A stretch of DNA of 13,989 nt from an uncultured Acidimicrobiaceae bacterium (GCA_947258635.1 CAMYJM010000168.1:1-13989), one strand, 5' to 3'. Shown: positions 6,288 to 13,989, counted from the stretch's first letter. Notes: generated from the sequence alone by a model not told the origin. Numbers and translations: made by a program.

Positions 6288-7361
6288 CTACACAAACGCG
6301 ATGCACGACGGTTGGGAGACCGGGGCGCGGGCGATGGGCTCGCCGATGTCGGCGCCTTCGGCCAGCAGTGGTAGCAGGGCGACCTCGTCGCTGTACCGGT
6401 TGGCCACCAGGAGATGGCGACCGCCCGGTGCGATACCGAAACTGCGCGGCCCGGTGCCGCCGCATGAGCGAACCACAATCGGATTCAGGCCGCTTGCAGG
6501 GTCGAATGAAGACACCGCCAGGCTGTCGTGACCGCGGTTCGACGCATAGACGTGCTTCCCGGATGCAGAGACATGGATATCCGCAGCCAGGTTCTCCGGG
6601 GCACGTGGCGGCAGGGTCGACACGGTTTGGAGCTGGCGAAGGCTGCCTGCCTCTGCATCGCGTTGAAACAGAGTGATGCTGTTTTCCAACTCGTTGACGA
6701 CGAACAAGTGCCTCCCGTTGGGATGGAATGCCAGGTGGCGGGGCCCCGCTCCCGGCCTCGCCGTGACCTCGCGGTGCCGGGCCAGGGAACCGGTGGCACC
6801 GTCAAAGGCGTACGTGACGAGTCGATCGATCCCCAGATCCGCCACTATCAGGAACTGATTGTCAGGGGTGAAGATCGAGGAATGGGCGTGCGGAGCTTCC
6901 TGCCGATCCACGTGGGGTCCACTGCCGGAATGCTGTACAGCCGTGGCCATCTCTCCGAGGCTGCCGTCTGCCAGGATGGGAAAGACGGCCACGTTCCCGG
7001 TTCCATAGTTCGAGACGACCAGCCAGCGGCCGTCCGCATCGACGCTCAAGTGACAGGGATGGTCCCCTGCGGTAGGCCGATGGTTGAGAGGGACGAGATC
7101 GATCTCTCCATAGCCCCGGTCGATCCGGAAGGCGTGCACTGCTCCCCCGGTTCCGTCACTGCCCAGGCCTGTCTCGCTGACCACAAAGAGATGATTCCCG
7201 GTCGGGTGCAAAGTCAGAAAGGAAGGATTCCGGACCCCGGCAAATGCCCCCCGCAGCCGTAGTTCGGATCTCGATTCGTCGAGTGTGAACGCGTAGATTC
7301 CGGGCCCATCGGCCGGTCCGTAGCTACCGACGAAGAAGCTTGCCGTGCCATACGAGCTCAT
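6288..7361 (-). CDS. Lactonase, 6-phosphogluconolactonase (YbhE) beta-propeller family
   Basis: A 357-residue cytoplasmic protein spanning the whole seven-bladed propeller. Family hallmarks are VGSYGPADGPGIYAF at the start, HPCHLSVDADGRWLVVSNYG (101-120), RQEAPHAHS (153-161), GAGPRHLAFHPNGRHLFVVN (204-223), LAADIHVSASGKHVYASNRG (258-277) and GPRSFGIAPGGRHLLVANR (304-322). Members hydrolyse sugar lactones, classically 6-phosphoglucono-delta-lactone. Here, beside a dehydrogenase and a non-phosphorylated acid-sugar dehydratase, an unphosphorylated aldonolactone is at least as likely. The ATG at 7361 is preceded by GAGGG at 7 nt. It follows the aldolase gene by 94 bp on the same strand and could share its transcript; the regulator's own promoter comes after it. 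Confidence 0.92.
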   Translation of the reverse strand: MSSYGTASFFVGSYGPADGPGIYAFTLDESRSELRLRGAFAGVRNPSFLTLHPTGNHLFVVSETGLGSDGTGGAVHAFRIDRGYGEIDLVPLNHRPTAGDHPCHLSVDADGRWLVVSNYGTGNVAVFPILADGSLGEMATAVQHSGSGPHVDRQEAPHAHSSIFTPDNQFLIVADLGIDRLVTYAFDGATGSLARHREVTARPGAGPRHLAFHPNGRHLFVVNELENSITLFQRDAEAGSLRQLQTVSTLPPRAPENLAADIHVSASGKHVYASNRGHDSLAVSSFDPASGLNPIVVRSCGGTGPRSFGIAPGGRHLLVANRYSDEVALLPLLAEGADIGEPIARAPVSQPSCIAFV

Positions 7362-7455
7362 GCCGGGGCCCTCGAACCTGCCGACTGAGCCGAGGGGTGC
7401 TCGCGCCGGGGCCGCACGCGGAGCCTGGCTTCTCCGGACGGGCCGTTCCCCGACC

Positions 7456-8097
7456 TCATGGCCCGACTCGGGCTTCCCGGACGATACCGACCGCGGCGGC
7501 CGTCAGCTGCTCGATCTGACGAAACTCACCATTCGCGATCAGCCGTCTGCTTGCCAACCAGCTTCCGCCGCAGGCAACCACCATCGGCAACCGCAGATAG
7601 TCGGCCAGATTGTCGGAGTTGATGCCACCGGTGGGGATGAACTTGACTCCCGGATACGCGCCGCCAATGGCATGCAGCGTACCGACGCCGCCGGCCGCTT
7701 CCGCCGGGAAGAACTTCAACGTGTCGAGACCCTTGCGGCGGGCCATGCTGATCTCTGTTGGAGTCATCACCCCGGGCACGACCGGCACATCGCGTCCCAA
7801 GCACCAATCGACGACGGCGTCATCAAAGCCTGGAGAAACGATGAACCGGCTGCCGGCGGCCACGACAGCCTGCGCCTGTTCCACGGTGATCACCGTCCCC
7901 GCACCCACCAGCATCTCCGGAAAGGTGTTTGCCAGAATTTCGATTGACGCGGCCGCGGCATCAGTACGCAAGGTGATCTCCGCGCAGGGCAATCCCCCCG
8001 CCAGCAACGCCGCCCCCAACGGTTCGGCATGTTCGACACTATCGATGGTCACGACGGGGACGAGGCCGTGGTCTCCGATCAGCTCGAGCACGGTCAA
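7456..8097 (-). CDS. eda: 2-keto-3-deoxy-6-phosphogluconate (KDPG/KDPGal) aldolase
   Basis: A 213-residue class I aldolase of the Eda family, which splits KDPG or KDPGal into pyruvate and glyceraldehyde 3-phosphate. Active-site signatures are complete: Glu40 in AEITLRT, Arg44, VGAGTV (64-69), VSPGF (87-91), the Schiff-base Lys128 in LKFFPAE, and the phosphate-binding IPTGGI (154-159) and CGGSWL (176-181). There is no ATG at the N-terminus. The frame opens at a TTG (8097), and a GTG two codons later (8091) has better spacing from the GGGGGCGGA at 8109-8101; the start could be either. It is divergent from the sugar kinase gene across a 288-bp gap, and the two enzymes would catalyse consecutive steps. 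Confidence 0.92.
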   Translation of the reverse strand: MTVLELIGDHGLVPVVTIDSVEHAEPLGAALLAGGLPCAEITLRTDAAAASIEILANTFPEMLVGAGTVITVEQAQAVVAAGSRFIVSPGFDDAVVDWCLGRDVPVVPGVMTPTEISMARRKGLDTLKFFPAEAAGGVGTLHAIGGAYPGVKFIPTGGINSDNLADYLRLPMVVACGGSWLASRRLIANGEFRQIEQLTAAAVGIVREARVGP

Positions 8098-8385
8098 CGG
8101 TCCGCCCCCGGCATCGGCTGCAGCCCCCGCCGGTACGTTCCATTCGGCCGATCACCCGGGCCGTGACCGCTGCCCACCACATTGTCCATCGACCATCACC
8201 TGCTTCTGGTGGCGACCGCGCCATGCCGCTCGAAGTCATAAGCGCCGAGTTCCGGCCCGTCCGGATGTCGAAGACCTTACTGGTCGCCACCGGCGTGAAT
8301 GCAGAGCTCCGTTCACTTCACGGCTCGGTCGGGAGGATCGGCCGCATGGCGAAGCGTGCTATCTCTATGCACATGGAGCTGGCAT

Positions 8386-9390
8386 ATGACGCACGCTGAG
8401 GAGGTCGATCGATCTGAAGCGGACTTGTTCGACGCGGTGTCCATCGGCGAGACGATGGTCGCCTTCGTCTCCCGGGACGATTCGCCCCGATATCTCGCAG
8501 TGCCCGCCGGCGCCGAGTCCAACGTCGCCGTAGGTATGGCGCGGCTCGGCTGCCGGACGCGTTGGGTGTCACGGCTCGGCGACGACCCGCTCGGTCGGTT
8601 CGTCGAGGAGTCGATCGCCGCCGGCGGAGTCGACGTGGCCGCCGTTCGAGACGGAGCCCGTCCCACCGGCGTCATGACGAAGCATGTGACCGGGTCCGAG
8701 ACGGCGGCGCAGTACTACCGCAGCGAGAGCGCGGCGCGGGCTCTCTCGGTGGACGACCTCGGCCGGATGGGCCCGGCGCGGTGGATTCATGTGACCGGCA
8801 TAACTCCGGCGCTTTCGGCGTCCGCGGCGCAGCTCGTCACGGCCGTCGTGGAGCGTCGCTCCGGCCACGATGGTCGCGTCGCCTTCGACGTCAACCACCG
8901 ACCCGCCCTGTGGCCGGATGCAGCCACCGCATCCGGCGTCCTCCTCGCACTGGCCCGCCGGGCCGACGTCGTCTTCATCGGTGACGACGAGGCGAATACC
9001 CTTTTCGGCACGTCGGAGAGCAGTGCGCTCGCCGCGTTGCTTCTCCTCGGCGACGATCAGGAGCTCGTGCTCAAACGAGGCGCCGATCGGGCGTCGGTGA
9101 TCACCAACGATGGCGAGGTCTCCGAGCCGGCGCTACCCGCCGCGGTGGTCGATGCGACAGGTGCCGGCGACGCGTTTGCCGCCGGATACCTGGCGGGGAG
9201 CTGTTTCGGCTGGCCGCGGCAGGCGCGGCTGCGGCTCGGCCATCTGATGGGGTCTCGGGTCGTCGGCGTCCTCGACGACATGGCCCCACCGTTCTCGAAT
9301 GCCGAGCGCGACGCGCTGTCCCCCGCCGAGCTCTCCGCGCGCTGGGCCGATGCCGCCGGATCGGCCGCCGACCGACTCGATCGGCGTTAG
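8386..9390 (+). CDS. kdgK: PfkB-family carbohydrate kinase, probable 2-keto-3-deoxygluconate kinase
   Basis: A 334-residue ribokinase-like kinase. The frame extends upstream, but the ATG at 8386 is chosen because GGAG lies 7 nt before it and family homology starts at LFDAVSIGETMVAF. N-terminal substrate motifs are GAESNVAVGMARLG (42-55) and the Gly-Asp of RLGDDPLGRFV. FDVNHRPALW (167-176) is the motif seen in KDG kinases (usually FDxNxRPxLW). The C-terminal PfkB signature DATGAGDAFAAGYL (256-269) includes the catalytic base Asp262. It would phosphorylate 2-keto-3-deoxygluconate, or a related ketodeoxy acid, to the substrate of the aldolase encoded divergently. Other PfkB sugar specificities remain possible, but the context supports KDG. 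The kinase is not next to a visible LacI operator. Confidence 0.9.
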   Translation: MTHAEEVDRSEADLFDAVSIGETMVAFVSRDDSPRYLAVPAGAESNVAVGMARLGCRTRWVSRLGDDPLGRFVEESIAAGGVDVAAVRDGARPTGVMTKHVTGSETAAQYYRSESAARALSVDDLGRMGPARWIHVTGITPALSASAAQLVTAVVERRSGHDGRVAFDVNHRPALWPDAATASGVLLALARRADVVFIGDDEANTLFGTSESSALAALLLLGDDQELVLKRGADRASVITNDGEVSEPALPAAVVDATGAGDAFAAGYLAGSCFGWPRQARLRLGHLMGSRVVGVLDDMAPPFSNAERDALSPAELSARWADAAGSAADRLDRR

Positions 9391-9483
9391 CGAGGGACTC
9401 GTCCACAACGGGTTTTGCGACCAACCGACAAGAAACGGAGAAGCCGACGAATGTTGTGTTGTGGGCAGGGGCTGCTTGCCACC

Positions 9484-9621
9484 ATGATGCGCACGGCGAG
9501 AGGCATTGAGGCGACAGAGGGCGGGGAGAAGCTCCTTGAAGAGCGGCGAATGGAGTGGGTCGGCAATTTCTCCGACTCAACGATCCGGGCGATCGACGCC
9601 CTCGAGGTGGCGGCCCGCAGG
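9484..9621 (+). pseudogene. Possible remnant of a MarR-family regulator
   Basis: The 305-bp gap between the kinase and LLM genes (9391-9695) holds no intact gene. One plus-strand frame reads IEATEGGEKLLEERRMEWVG (9505-9564), then continues to AIDALEVAARR. This resembles the end of the wing and the dimerisation helices of MarR proteins (T-x-x-G-x-x-L-L-x-x-R-R). No helix-turn-helix precedes it, and the frame runs on without a stop into the LLM gene. It may be a decayed or truncated regulator that once controlled the oxidoreductase, or a chance resemblance. The resemblance is from memory only. Confidence 0.3.
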
Positions 9622-9695
9622 CCATCCGACCGTCGAATAAACGTGCCCGCGCCGCTGGAGGACCCGGATATCGTTAGCGATAGGAGAGCGGCACC

Positions 9696-10715
9696 ATGGA
9701 ACTCGGAGTCACCAGCTTTGCGGAGACGATCCCCGAACACGCCTCGAGTGAGCCGATCGGCCCCGGGGAACGCCTCCGCCAGGTACTCGAGGAGATCGAC
9801 CTAGCCGAGGCCGTCGGCCTCGATGTGTACGGGCTCGGCGAGCATCATCGTCCCGACTTCGCGTCGTCTTCACCGGCGACCGTCCTGGCGGCCGCCGCGG
9901 GCCGGACGTCCACGATCAGGCTGTTTCCGGCAGTTGCGGTGCTGAGCACGGACGACCCGGTGCGGGTGTTCCAGCAGTACGCCACGCTGGACCTGGTGTC
10001 TTCGGGACGCGCCGAACTCCTCGTCGGGCGCGGCTCCTTCATCGAATCGTTCCCCCTGTTCGGGTACGCGCTCGAGGATTACGACGAGCTCTTCGCTGAG
10101 AAGCTCGATTTGCTTCTCGAGATTCGTGACAACGAGCGTGTCACCTGGACCGGCAACTTCCGGCCGCCGATCCACGGCCAGGGCATCTACCCCCGTCCCG
10201 ACCGCCCGCTACCGATCCGAGTGGCAGTCGGCGGCACGCCGCAGTCGATCGTCCGCGCAGCCTCGAGGGGACTGCCGGTGGCGCTCGCCATCATCGGAGG
10301 CAGCCCCGACCGGTTCCGACCTCTGGCCGAGCTGCACCGCCGCACCCTCGTCGACGCCGGGTATGACCCCGCCGAGGTGCCGCTGTCGGTACACGGCCAC
10401 GGCTACGTCGCGGACACCACGGACCAGGCAGCCGCCGAGTTCTACCCCGCGTATGCGGCTGCGATGACCCGCATCGGCCGGGAGCGGGGGTGGGGCCCGA
10501 TGACCCGGCCGCAGTACGACGCAATGCGGGCGCCGGGTGGCTCACTCGTGCTCGGTGATGCGGAGACCGTGGCGGCCAAGATCCTGCACTGGAGGGAAGA
10601 GCTCGGTGTGACCCGCTTCGAACTCCACGTGAGTGTCGGCACCTTGCCCCACGAGAAGGTCCTCCGCAGCATCGAGCTGCTGGGCACGAGGGTGGCGCCA
10701 CTGGTCCGCGGTTGA
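9696..10715 (+). CDS. LLM-class flavin-dependent oxidoreductase (luciferase-like)
   Basis: A 339-residue TIM-barrel protein of the bacterial luciferase-like family, which uses reduced FMN or F420. Visible motifs: MELGVTSFAE at strand one, EAVGLDVYGLGEHHRPDF (38-55) with the conserved Glu-His-His, AAAAGRTSTIRLFPAVAVLS, DPVRVFQQYATLDLVSSGRA with the usual Asp/Ser-x-Gly-Arg turn, and LLVGRGSFIESFPLFGY. The pattern recalls the 2I7G-like LLM subgroup of unknown substrate. The start has AGGAG at about 10 nt, in an otherwise gene-poor stretch. It is likely not part of the sugar locus. The substrate is unknown. Confidence 0.9.
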   Translation: MELGVTSFAETIPEHASSEPIGPGERLRQVLEEIDLAEAVGLDVYGLGEHHRPDFASSSPATVLAAAAGRTSTIRLFPAVAVLSTDDPVRVFQQYATLDLVSSGRAELLVGRGSFIESFPLFGYALEDYDELFAEKLDLLLEIRDNERVTWTGNFRPPIHGQGIYPRPDRPLPIRVAVGGTPQSIVRAASRGLPVALAIIGGSPDRFRPLAELHRRTLVDAGYDPAEVPLSVHGHGYVADTTDQAAAEFYPAYAAAMTRIGRERGWGPMTRPQYDAMRAPGGSLVLGDAETVAAKILHWREELGVTRFELHVSVGTLPHEKVLRSIELLGTRVAPLVRG

Positions 10716-10936
10716 GCAGCCAACCGAGCACGCGCTGCCGGGGCGCCGGCGGCGTGGCAGCCTGGCCGGGCCGCCCGGGCGCAGCGGGGGCCGGGACGCC
10801 CGACTCCGGGACCAGGCGACAAATCCCAGCTCGGCAACGTAGCATTTGCCACCCGCAATTCTGTGGCTCGAGCAAAGAGTCACGGTGCAGTCGTTGGGTT
10901 CACCGGCGACCAAAGCAGTCGCACGGAAGGACGACC

Positions 10937-11242
10937 ATGAGCAAGGTTTCGATGATGGGCACGATCACGTGTCAAGACGGCAAGGCCGACGAGATGGCGG
11001 GGGTGCTGGCCGCAATGGTCGAGGCGGCGCACGCCGAGCCCGGAGTCGAGATCTACTCGTATCACCGCGCCGAGGACGACACCTTCTGGTTCTTCGCCCT
11101 CATGGCCGACGAGGAGTCGATGCAAAACCACGGCCAAAGTGAGGCGATGCGGGCCGCCATGGCTGCCTCCGGGCCGCTGATGGCCGAGCCGCCGCGGATG
11201 ACCGTCACAACGCCGATCGCCGCCGTGGGCTTCGACCTGTGA
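10937..11242 (+). CDS. Small antibiotic-biosynthesis-monooxygenase (ABM)/YgiN-fold protein
   Basis: A 101-residue dimeric alpha-beta-barrel type protein. The frame is open upstream to 10712, but the ATG at 10937 is chosen because GGAAGG lies 6 nt before it and the domain starts immediately: a first strand MMGTITCQDGKADEMAGVL, then EAAHAEPGVEIYSYHRAEDD, and a third element FWFFALMADEESMQNHGQSE. Proteins of this fold include putative quinol monooxygenases (YgiN) that need no cofactor, but many have no known reaction. It lies 221 bp after the LLM gene on the same strand; ABM and LLM proteins often occur near each other, but the gap argues against tight coupling. Confidence 0.85.
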   Translation: MSKVSMMGTITCQDGKADEMAGVLAAMVEAAHAEPGVEIYSYHRAEDDTFWFFALMADEESMQNHGQSEAMRAAMAASGPLMAEPPRMTVTTPIAAVGFDL

Positions 11243-11311
11243 CGCAGTGCCACGTGTGGGCGCCTCTGCCTCGGACGTATTCCGACCGGAACCGCACATC
11301 TCGTCGCGATC

Positions 11312-12073
11312 ATGCAGAAACCGAGACCGCGCGTAGATGAGGACACAGAAGGCCTGCCGGTGACCGAGCCGGCGGCCCGGACAAGCACGATCGTCGGGTT
11401 CGCGCTCGGGCTCGGCGCGGCTTTGGTGACCTACAGCAGCGCTGTTCAACTCATCCCCGGGTTCAACGCGCTCTACGTACCACTGAGCCTCGCGACGACC
11501 TTCGTACTCGCAATCCTGGCGTCGCACGTTGGCCTGGGGCCGGCCGATCTCGGGCTGCAGCGGGCGACAATGCGAATCGGCCTTTCCTGGGGCCTCACGG
11601 TGGCGGCTTTGGCGGCGGTGGTGCTCACCGGCGCCGCGACGGTTCCCGCGCTTCACCCGCTGTTCGACGACGCCCGTATCGAGGGTATCGGACCGGGGCT
11701 CCTGGCGTACCGGGCTCTCGTTCGCATTCCATTCGGGACCGCACTGTTCGAGGAGTTCGCCTTCCGCGGGGTGCTCTTTGGCGCACTGGCGAGGATCACC
11801 AGCCCGTTGCGGGCCGCAGCCGGCAGCAGCCTGGTTTTCGGCCTGTGGCACGTCCGCCCGGCGATCGACCTCCTGGACGCGAATCGGCTGGCCGGCTCGG
11901 CGGCGGCGCGACTATCGGCCCTCACCGCCGCCGTGCTGCTGACCGCGATCGCCGGCTATCTGTTGTGCCTGCTTCGCATTCGCAGCCGCAGCCTGCTCGC
12001 ACCATTCATCGCTCACAGCGCCGTCAACTCCTTTGCCATGGTCGCGGCTGCCGTTGTGGCCGGCGCAACGTGA
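11312..12073 (+). CDS. CPBP-family intramembrane metalloprotease
   Basis: A 253-residue membrane protein with several hydrophobic segments (about 26-50, 54-72, 90-112, 205-221, 229-250). The CPBP (CAAX protease and bacteriocin-processing) motifs are complete: EEFAFRG (147-153) with Glu147, Glu148 and Arg152, FGLWH (176-180) with His180, and HSAVN (235-239) with His235 and Asn239. Those residues form the zinc and catalytic site in Rce1-type proteases. The ATG at 11312 has no clear ribosome site; a GTG at 11360 (VTEPAART) has AGAAGG at 7 nt upstream and may be the true start, giving 237 residues. The substrate is unknown. The upstream 69-bp gap shows nothing else. Confidence 0.88.
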   Translation: MQKPRPRVDEDTEGLPVTEPAARTSTIVGFALGLGAALVTYSSAVQLIPGFNALYVPLSLATTFVLAILASHVGLGPADLGLQRATMRIGLSWGLTVAALAAVVLTGAATVPALHPLFDDARIEGIGPGLLAYRALVRIPFGTALFEEFAFRGVLFGALARITSPLRAAAGSSLVFGLWHVRPAIDLLDANRLAGSAAARLSALTAAVLLTAIAGYLLCLLRIRSRSLLAPFIAHSAVNSFAMVAAAVVAGAT

Positions 12074-12088
12074 TGTCTTGATCACAGC

Positions 12089-12116
12089 TATCAAAGTGAT
12101 ATCACTATGATATACT
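12089..12116 (+). promoter_or_regulatory. AT-rich palindromic operator and probable promoter of the SPFH/RHH unit
   Basis: A 24-bp segment (12089-12112) is palindromic at 22 of 24 positions. It is built from TATCA/TGATA half-sites around a perfect 12-bp core, AGTGATATCACT (12095-12106). Overlapping its right arm is TATGAT (12106-12111) or an extended -10, TGATATACT (12108-12116); no clear -35 is seen. Such AT-rich half-site arrays in GC-rich DNA are typical operators for ribbon-helix-helix proteins, and this operon encodes one, so autoregulation is the likely reading. A GGAGG (12135-12139) precedes the SPFH ATG. Confidence 0.65.
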
Positions 12117-12145
12117 GATCGGTACCCGAGACATGGAGGTTCGAA

Positions 12146-12991
12146 ATGAACGCGCTGTCCGAATCTGAAGGGCGGACACTCGGCGGAATCACATGGCTGG
12201 TGGCCGATGTCGTGTTGTACCTGGCCGCGATCGGGGTGTTCATAGTTGGTTTGATCGCCGAGATTGTGCCCCGGGTGATCGTCGCGATCGTCGTGTTTCT
12301 GGCGGCGGTCGTGATCAGCGTGAGCTTCTTCATGGTGCAGCCGAACCAGGCGGCGGTCCTCACGCTGTTCAATCCGTTCTATCTGAGTCGCAAGGTCTCC
12401 CTGCGGGTGCGCAACTTCACCACGGTGACGTCGAAGGTCAACGACGCCAACGGCAACCCGATCGATATCGCTGCTGTTGTCGTGTGGCGGGTGACAGACA
12501 CCGCACGTGCCGTTTTCGGCGTCGACGACTTCACGAGCTACGTGCACACCCAATCCGAGTCTGCCGTCCGCCAGCTGGCCCGCTCCTACCCCTACGACTC
12601 CTTCGATGAGGCCGATGTCACCACCCTGATCGGCGACACGAGCGAGGTCAACCACGATCTGTTGGCAGAACTACAGGAACGGGTCACCGATGCCGGTGTC
12701 GAGATCCTCGAGGCTCGCATCACCGACCTGGCCTACGCACCCGAGATCGCTGAGGCCATGCTGCGCCGGCAGCAGGCCGCCGCGATCGTCGCGGCCCGGG
12801 CCAAGATCGTCGAAGGTGCCGTTCTCATGGTGCGCGAGGCCATCGAGGCGCTCGAGGAGGGAACCGGCGATCACGACCCCATTCCCCTCGACAGCGACCG
12901 CAAAGCCACTTTCGCATCGAATCTGATGACGGTCATCGCCAGCGACCATCCCACCACCCCCGTAGTCAACGTCGGCACTCTCAGCCGCTAG
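12146..12991 (+). CDS. SPFH/Band-7 domain membrane protein with an apparent internal gap
   Basis: A 281-residue protein of the prohibitin/stomatin superfamily. Two membrane segments (about 18-40 and 43-63) anchor the N-terminus. The SPFH domain follows: KVSLRVRNF (83-91), DANGNPIDIAAVVVWRV (100-116), FTSYVHTQSESAVRQLARSY (129-148), and an amphipathic C-terminal part with LAYAPEIAEAMLRRQQ (195-210). Relatives I recall continue VLTLF with a glycine-rich strand such as GxYxGTxRxxGxxWVNPF; here VLTLF (71-75) runs straight into NPFY, so about 15 conserved residues appear to be missing without a frameshift. SPFH proteins scaffold membrane microdomains. GGAGG lies 6 nt before the ATG, and the RHH gene follows 20 bp after the stop. 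Confidence 0.88.
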   Translation: MNALSESEGRTLGGITWLVADVVLYLAAIGVFIVGLIAEIVPRVIVAIVVFLAAVVISVSFFMVQPNQAAVLTLFNPFYLSRKVSLRVRNFTTVTSKVNDANGNPIDIAAVVVWRVTDTARAVFGVDDFTSYVHTQSESAVRQLARSYPYDSFDEADVTTLIGDTSEVNHDLLAELQERVTDAGVEILEARITDLAYAPEIAEAMLRRQQAAAIVAARAKIVEGAVLMVREAIEALEEGTGDHDPIPLDSDRKATFASNLMTVIASDHPTTPVVNVGTLSR

Positions 12992-13011
12992 CGGTTGGGC
13001 CGGCAGCACCG

Positions 13012-13197
13012 ATGGCACGCCAGCGCAAACAGTTCCTGTTGCGGATCCCCCCTGAGCTCTACGACGTGTACGAGACATGGGCCGCCGACGAGTTCCGATC
13101 CGTCAACGCCCAGTTCGAAGCAGTCCTCGTCGACAGCGCGCGGCGGGTGGGCCGGCTGCGCCGGGGGCGGCCTGCAACGGACAGGGCACCCGAGTAG
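13012..13197 (+). CDS. Small ribbon-helix-helix (Arc-like) DNA-binding protein
   Basis: A 61-residue protein. Residues 6-11 (KQFLLR) would be the DNA-contacting beta strand, followed by two helices, PELYDVYETWAADEF (14-28) and VNAQFEAVLVDSARRVGR (31-48), with the conserved turn RSVNAQ between them. The basic tail LRRGRPATDR is probably disordered. This matches the Arc/MetJ-like fold, which acts as a dimer on palindromic sites. It lies 20 bp after the SPFH gene with only a weak ribosome site, so it is probably co-translated. The AT-rich palindrome before the SPFH gene is its natural candidate operator. No toxin gene is adjacent, so a toxin-antitoxin role is not supported. Confidence 0.82.
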   Translation: MARQRKQFLLRIPPELYDVYETWAADEFRSVNAQFEAVLVDSARRVGRLRRGRPATDRAPE

Positions 13198-13286
13198 CCG
13201 GATAACCGCAAGGAAGGCGGCCCCGGCAGCGCCGGCAGTCGTGGCGAACCGGATGACACGCGCAGGTAATGTAGGCGAGGTGGGGA

Positions 13287-13385
13287 CGGTGCGGTGAGCT
13301 TGCCCGCTTCCTGCTGTAGAGCGGCGCCGGCGCCACGACAGAGCAACACCTCAGAAGCAACCATCAGTATCAACCTCAGGAGGAC
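13287..13385. repeat. 99-bp exact direct repeat, copy 1
   Basis: This segment upstream of the katG fragment is identical base for base to the last 99 bases of the window (13891-13989), at an offset of 604. It contains a 12-bp palindrome GGCGCCGGCGCC (13323-13334) and the AGGAGG at 13379-13384. The region 13198-13399 otherwise holds no gene; a TAATGT at about 13266 resembles a -10 but has no partner. Confidence 0.95.
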
Positions 13386-13399
13386 CCCAGGCCGATCCC

Positions 13400-13989
<590 letters not shown>

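Noticed and set aside
5993..6478. 162-residue N-terminal extension of the LacI regulator
   Set aside because: It runs through the promoter, operators and tandem repeats and into the lactonase gene on the same strand; LacI proteins begin at the helix-turn-helix. It is open only because of high GC.
8224..8399. Small plus-strand frame overlapping the kinase start
   Set aside because: No ribosome site, no recognisable domain, and it overlaps the better supported kinase start. It cannot be excluded as a leader peptide but has no positive support.
9101..9740. Minus-strand frames between the kinase and LLM genes (174 and 117 codons)
   Set aside because: They overlap the kinase C-terminus or LLM start in antisense and show Arg/Ser/Pro-rich shadow translation.
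10880..11851. 323-codon minus-strand open frame
   Set aside because: It is opposite the ABM and CPBP genes, which have complete family motifs, and the translation is not protein-like.
13012..13197. Toxin-antitoxin module
   Set aside because: The RHH protein resembles antitoxins, but no toxin-like gene is adjacent; the partner is an SPFH membrane protein.

Overview
The window looks like a piece of a GC-rich actinobacterial genome, probably a contig from an uncultured member of Actinomycetota. The clues are high GC with strongly G/C-biased third codon positions, a sugar-binding lipoprotein with a long Thr/Ala/Pro linker after its lipobox cysteine (a style I associate with Acidimicrobiia and relatives), an inverted repeat almost identical to the CebR box of Streptomyces, and an SPFH gene followed by a small ribbon-helix-helix gene. 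The phylum is an inference; there is no rRNA or marker gene here.

Positions 1-8097 are all on the minus strand and form a sugar or sugar-acid catabolic locus. In transcription order: KDPG aldolase, lactonase of the 6-phosphogluconolactonase beta-propeller family, LacI-family regulator, ABC sugar-binding lipoprotein, two CUT1-type permeases, an enolase-superfamily acid-sugar dehydratase (RspA/ManD subgroup), and an SDR dehydrogenase cut by the window edge. A PfkB-family kinase (KDG kinase type) starts divergently at 8386. Together they can be read as uptake, oxidation to a lactone, hydrolysis to an aldonate, dehydration to a 2-keto-3-deoxy acid, phosphorylation, and cleavage to pyruvate plus a triose phosphate. 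No transporter ATPase is present, as is common for CUT1 systems with a shared ATPase. The regulator has a readable promoter followed by two abutting palindromic operators, and a third, weaker operator lies before the transporter.

Positions 9391-12073 carry unrelated plus-strand genes: a possible MarR remnant, an LLM-class flavin oxidoreductase, a small antibiotic-biosynthesis-monooxygenase-fold protein, and a CPBP intramembrane protease. From 12089 an AT-rich 22/24-match palindrome and promoter lead into a two-gene unit: a membrane-anchored SPFH protein that seems to lack a short conserved segment, and a 61-residue RHH protein.

The right end holds a fragment of catalase-peroxidase KatG. Both ends of the fragment are abnormal, and the last 99 bases of the window are an exact copy of 13287-13385, upstream of the fragment. 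The exact length and the position at the very end make an assembly artefact as likely as a real duplication. Apart from the dehydratase active site, the operator architecture and the SPFH/RHH unit, the families here are well known.
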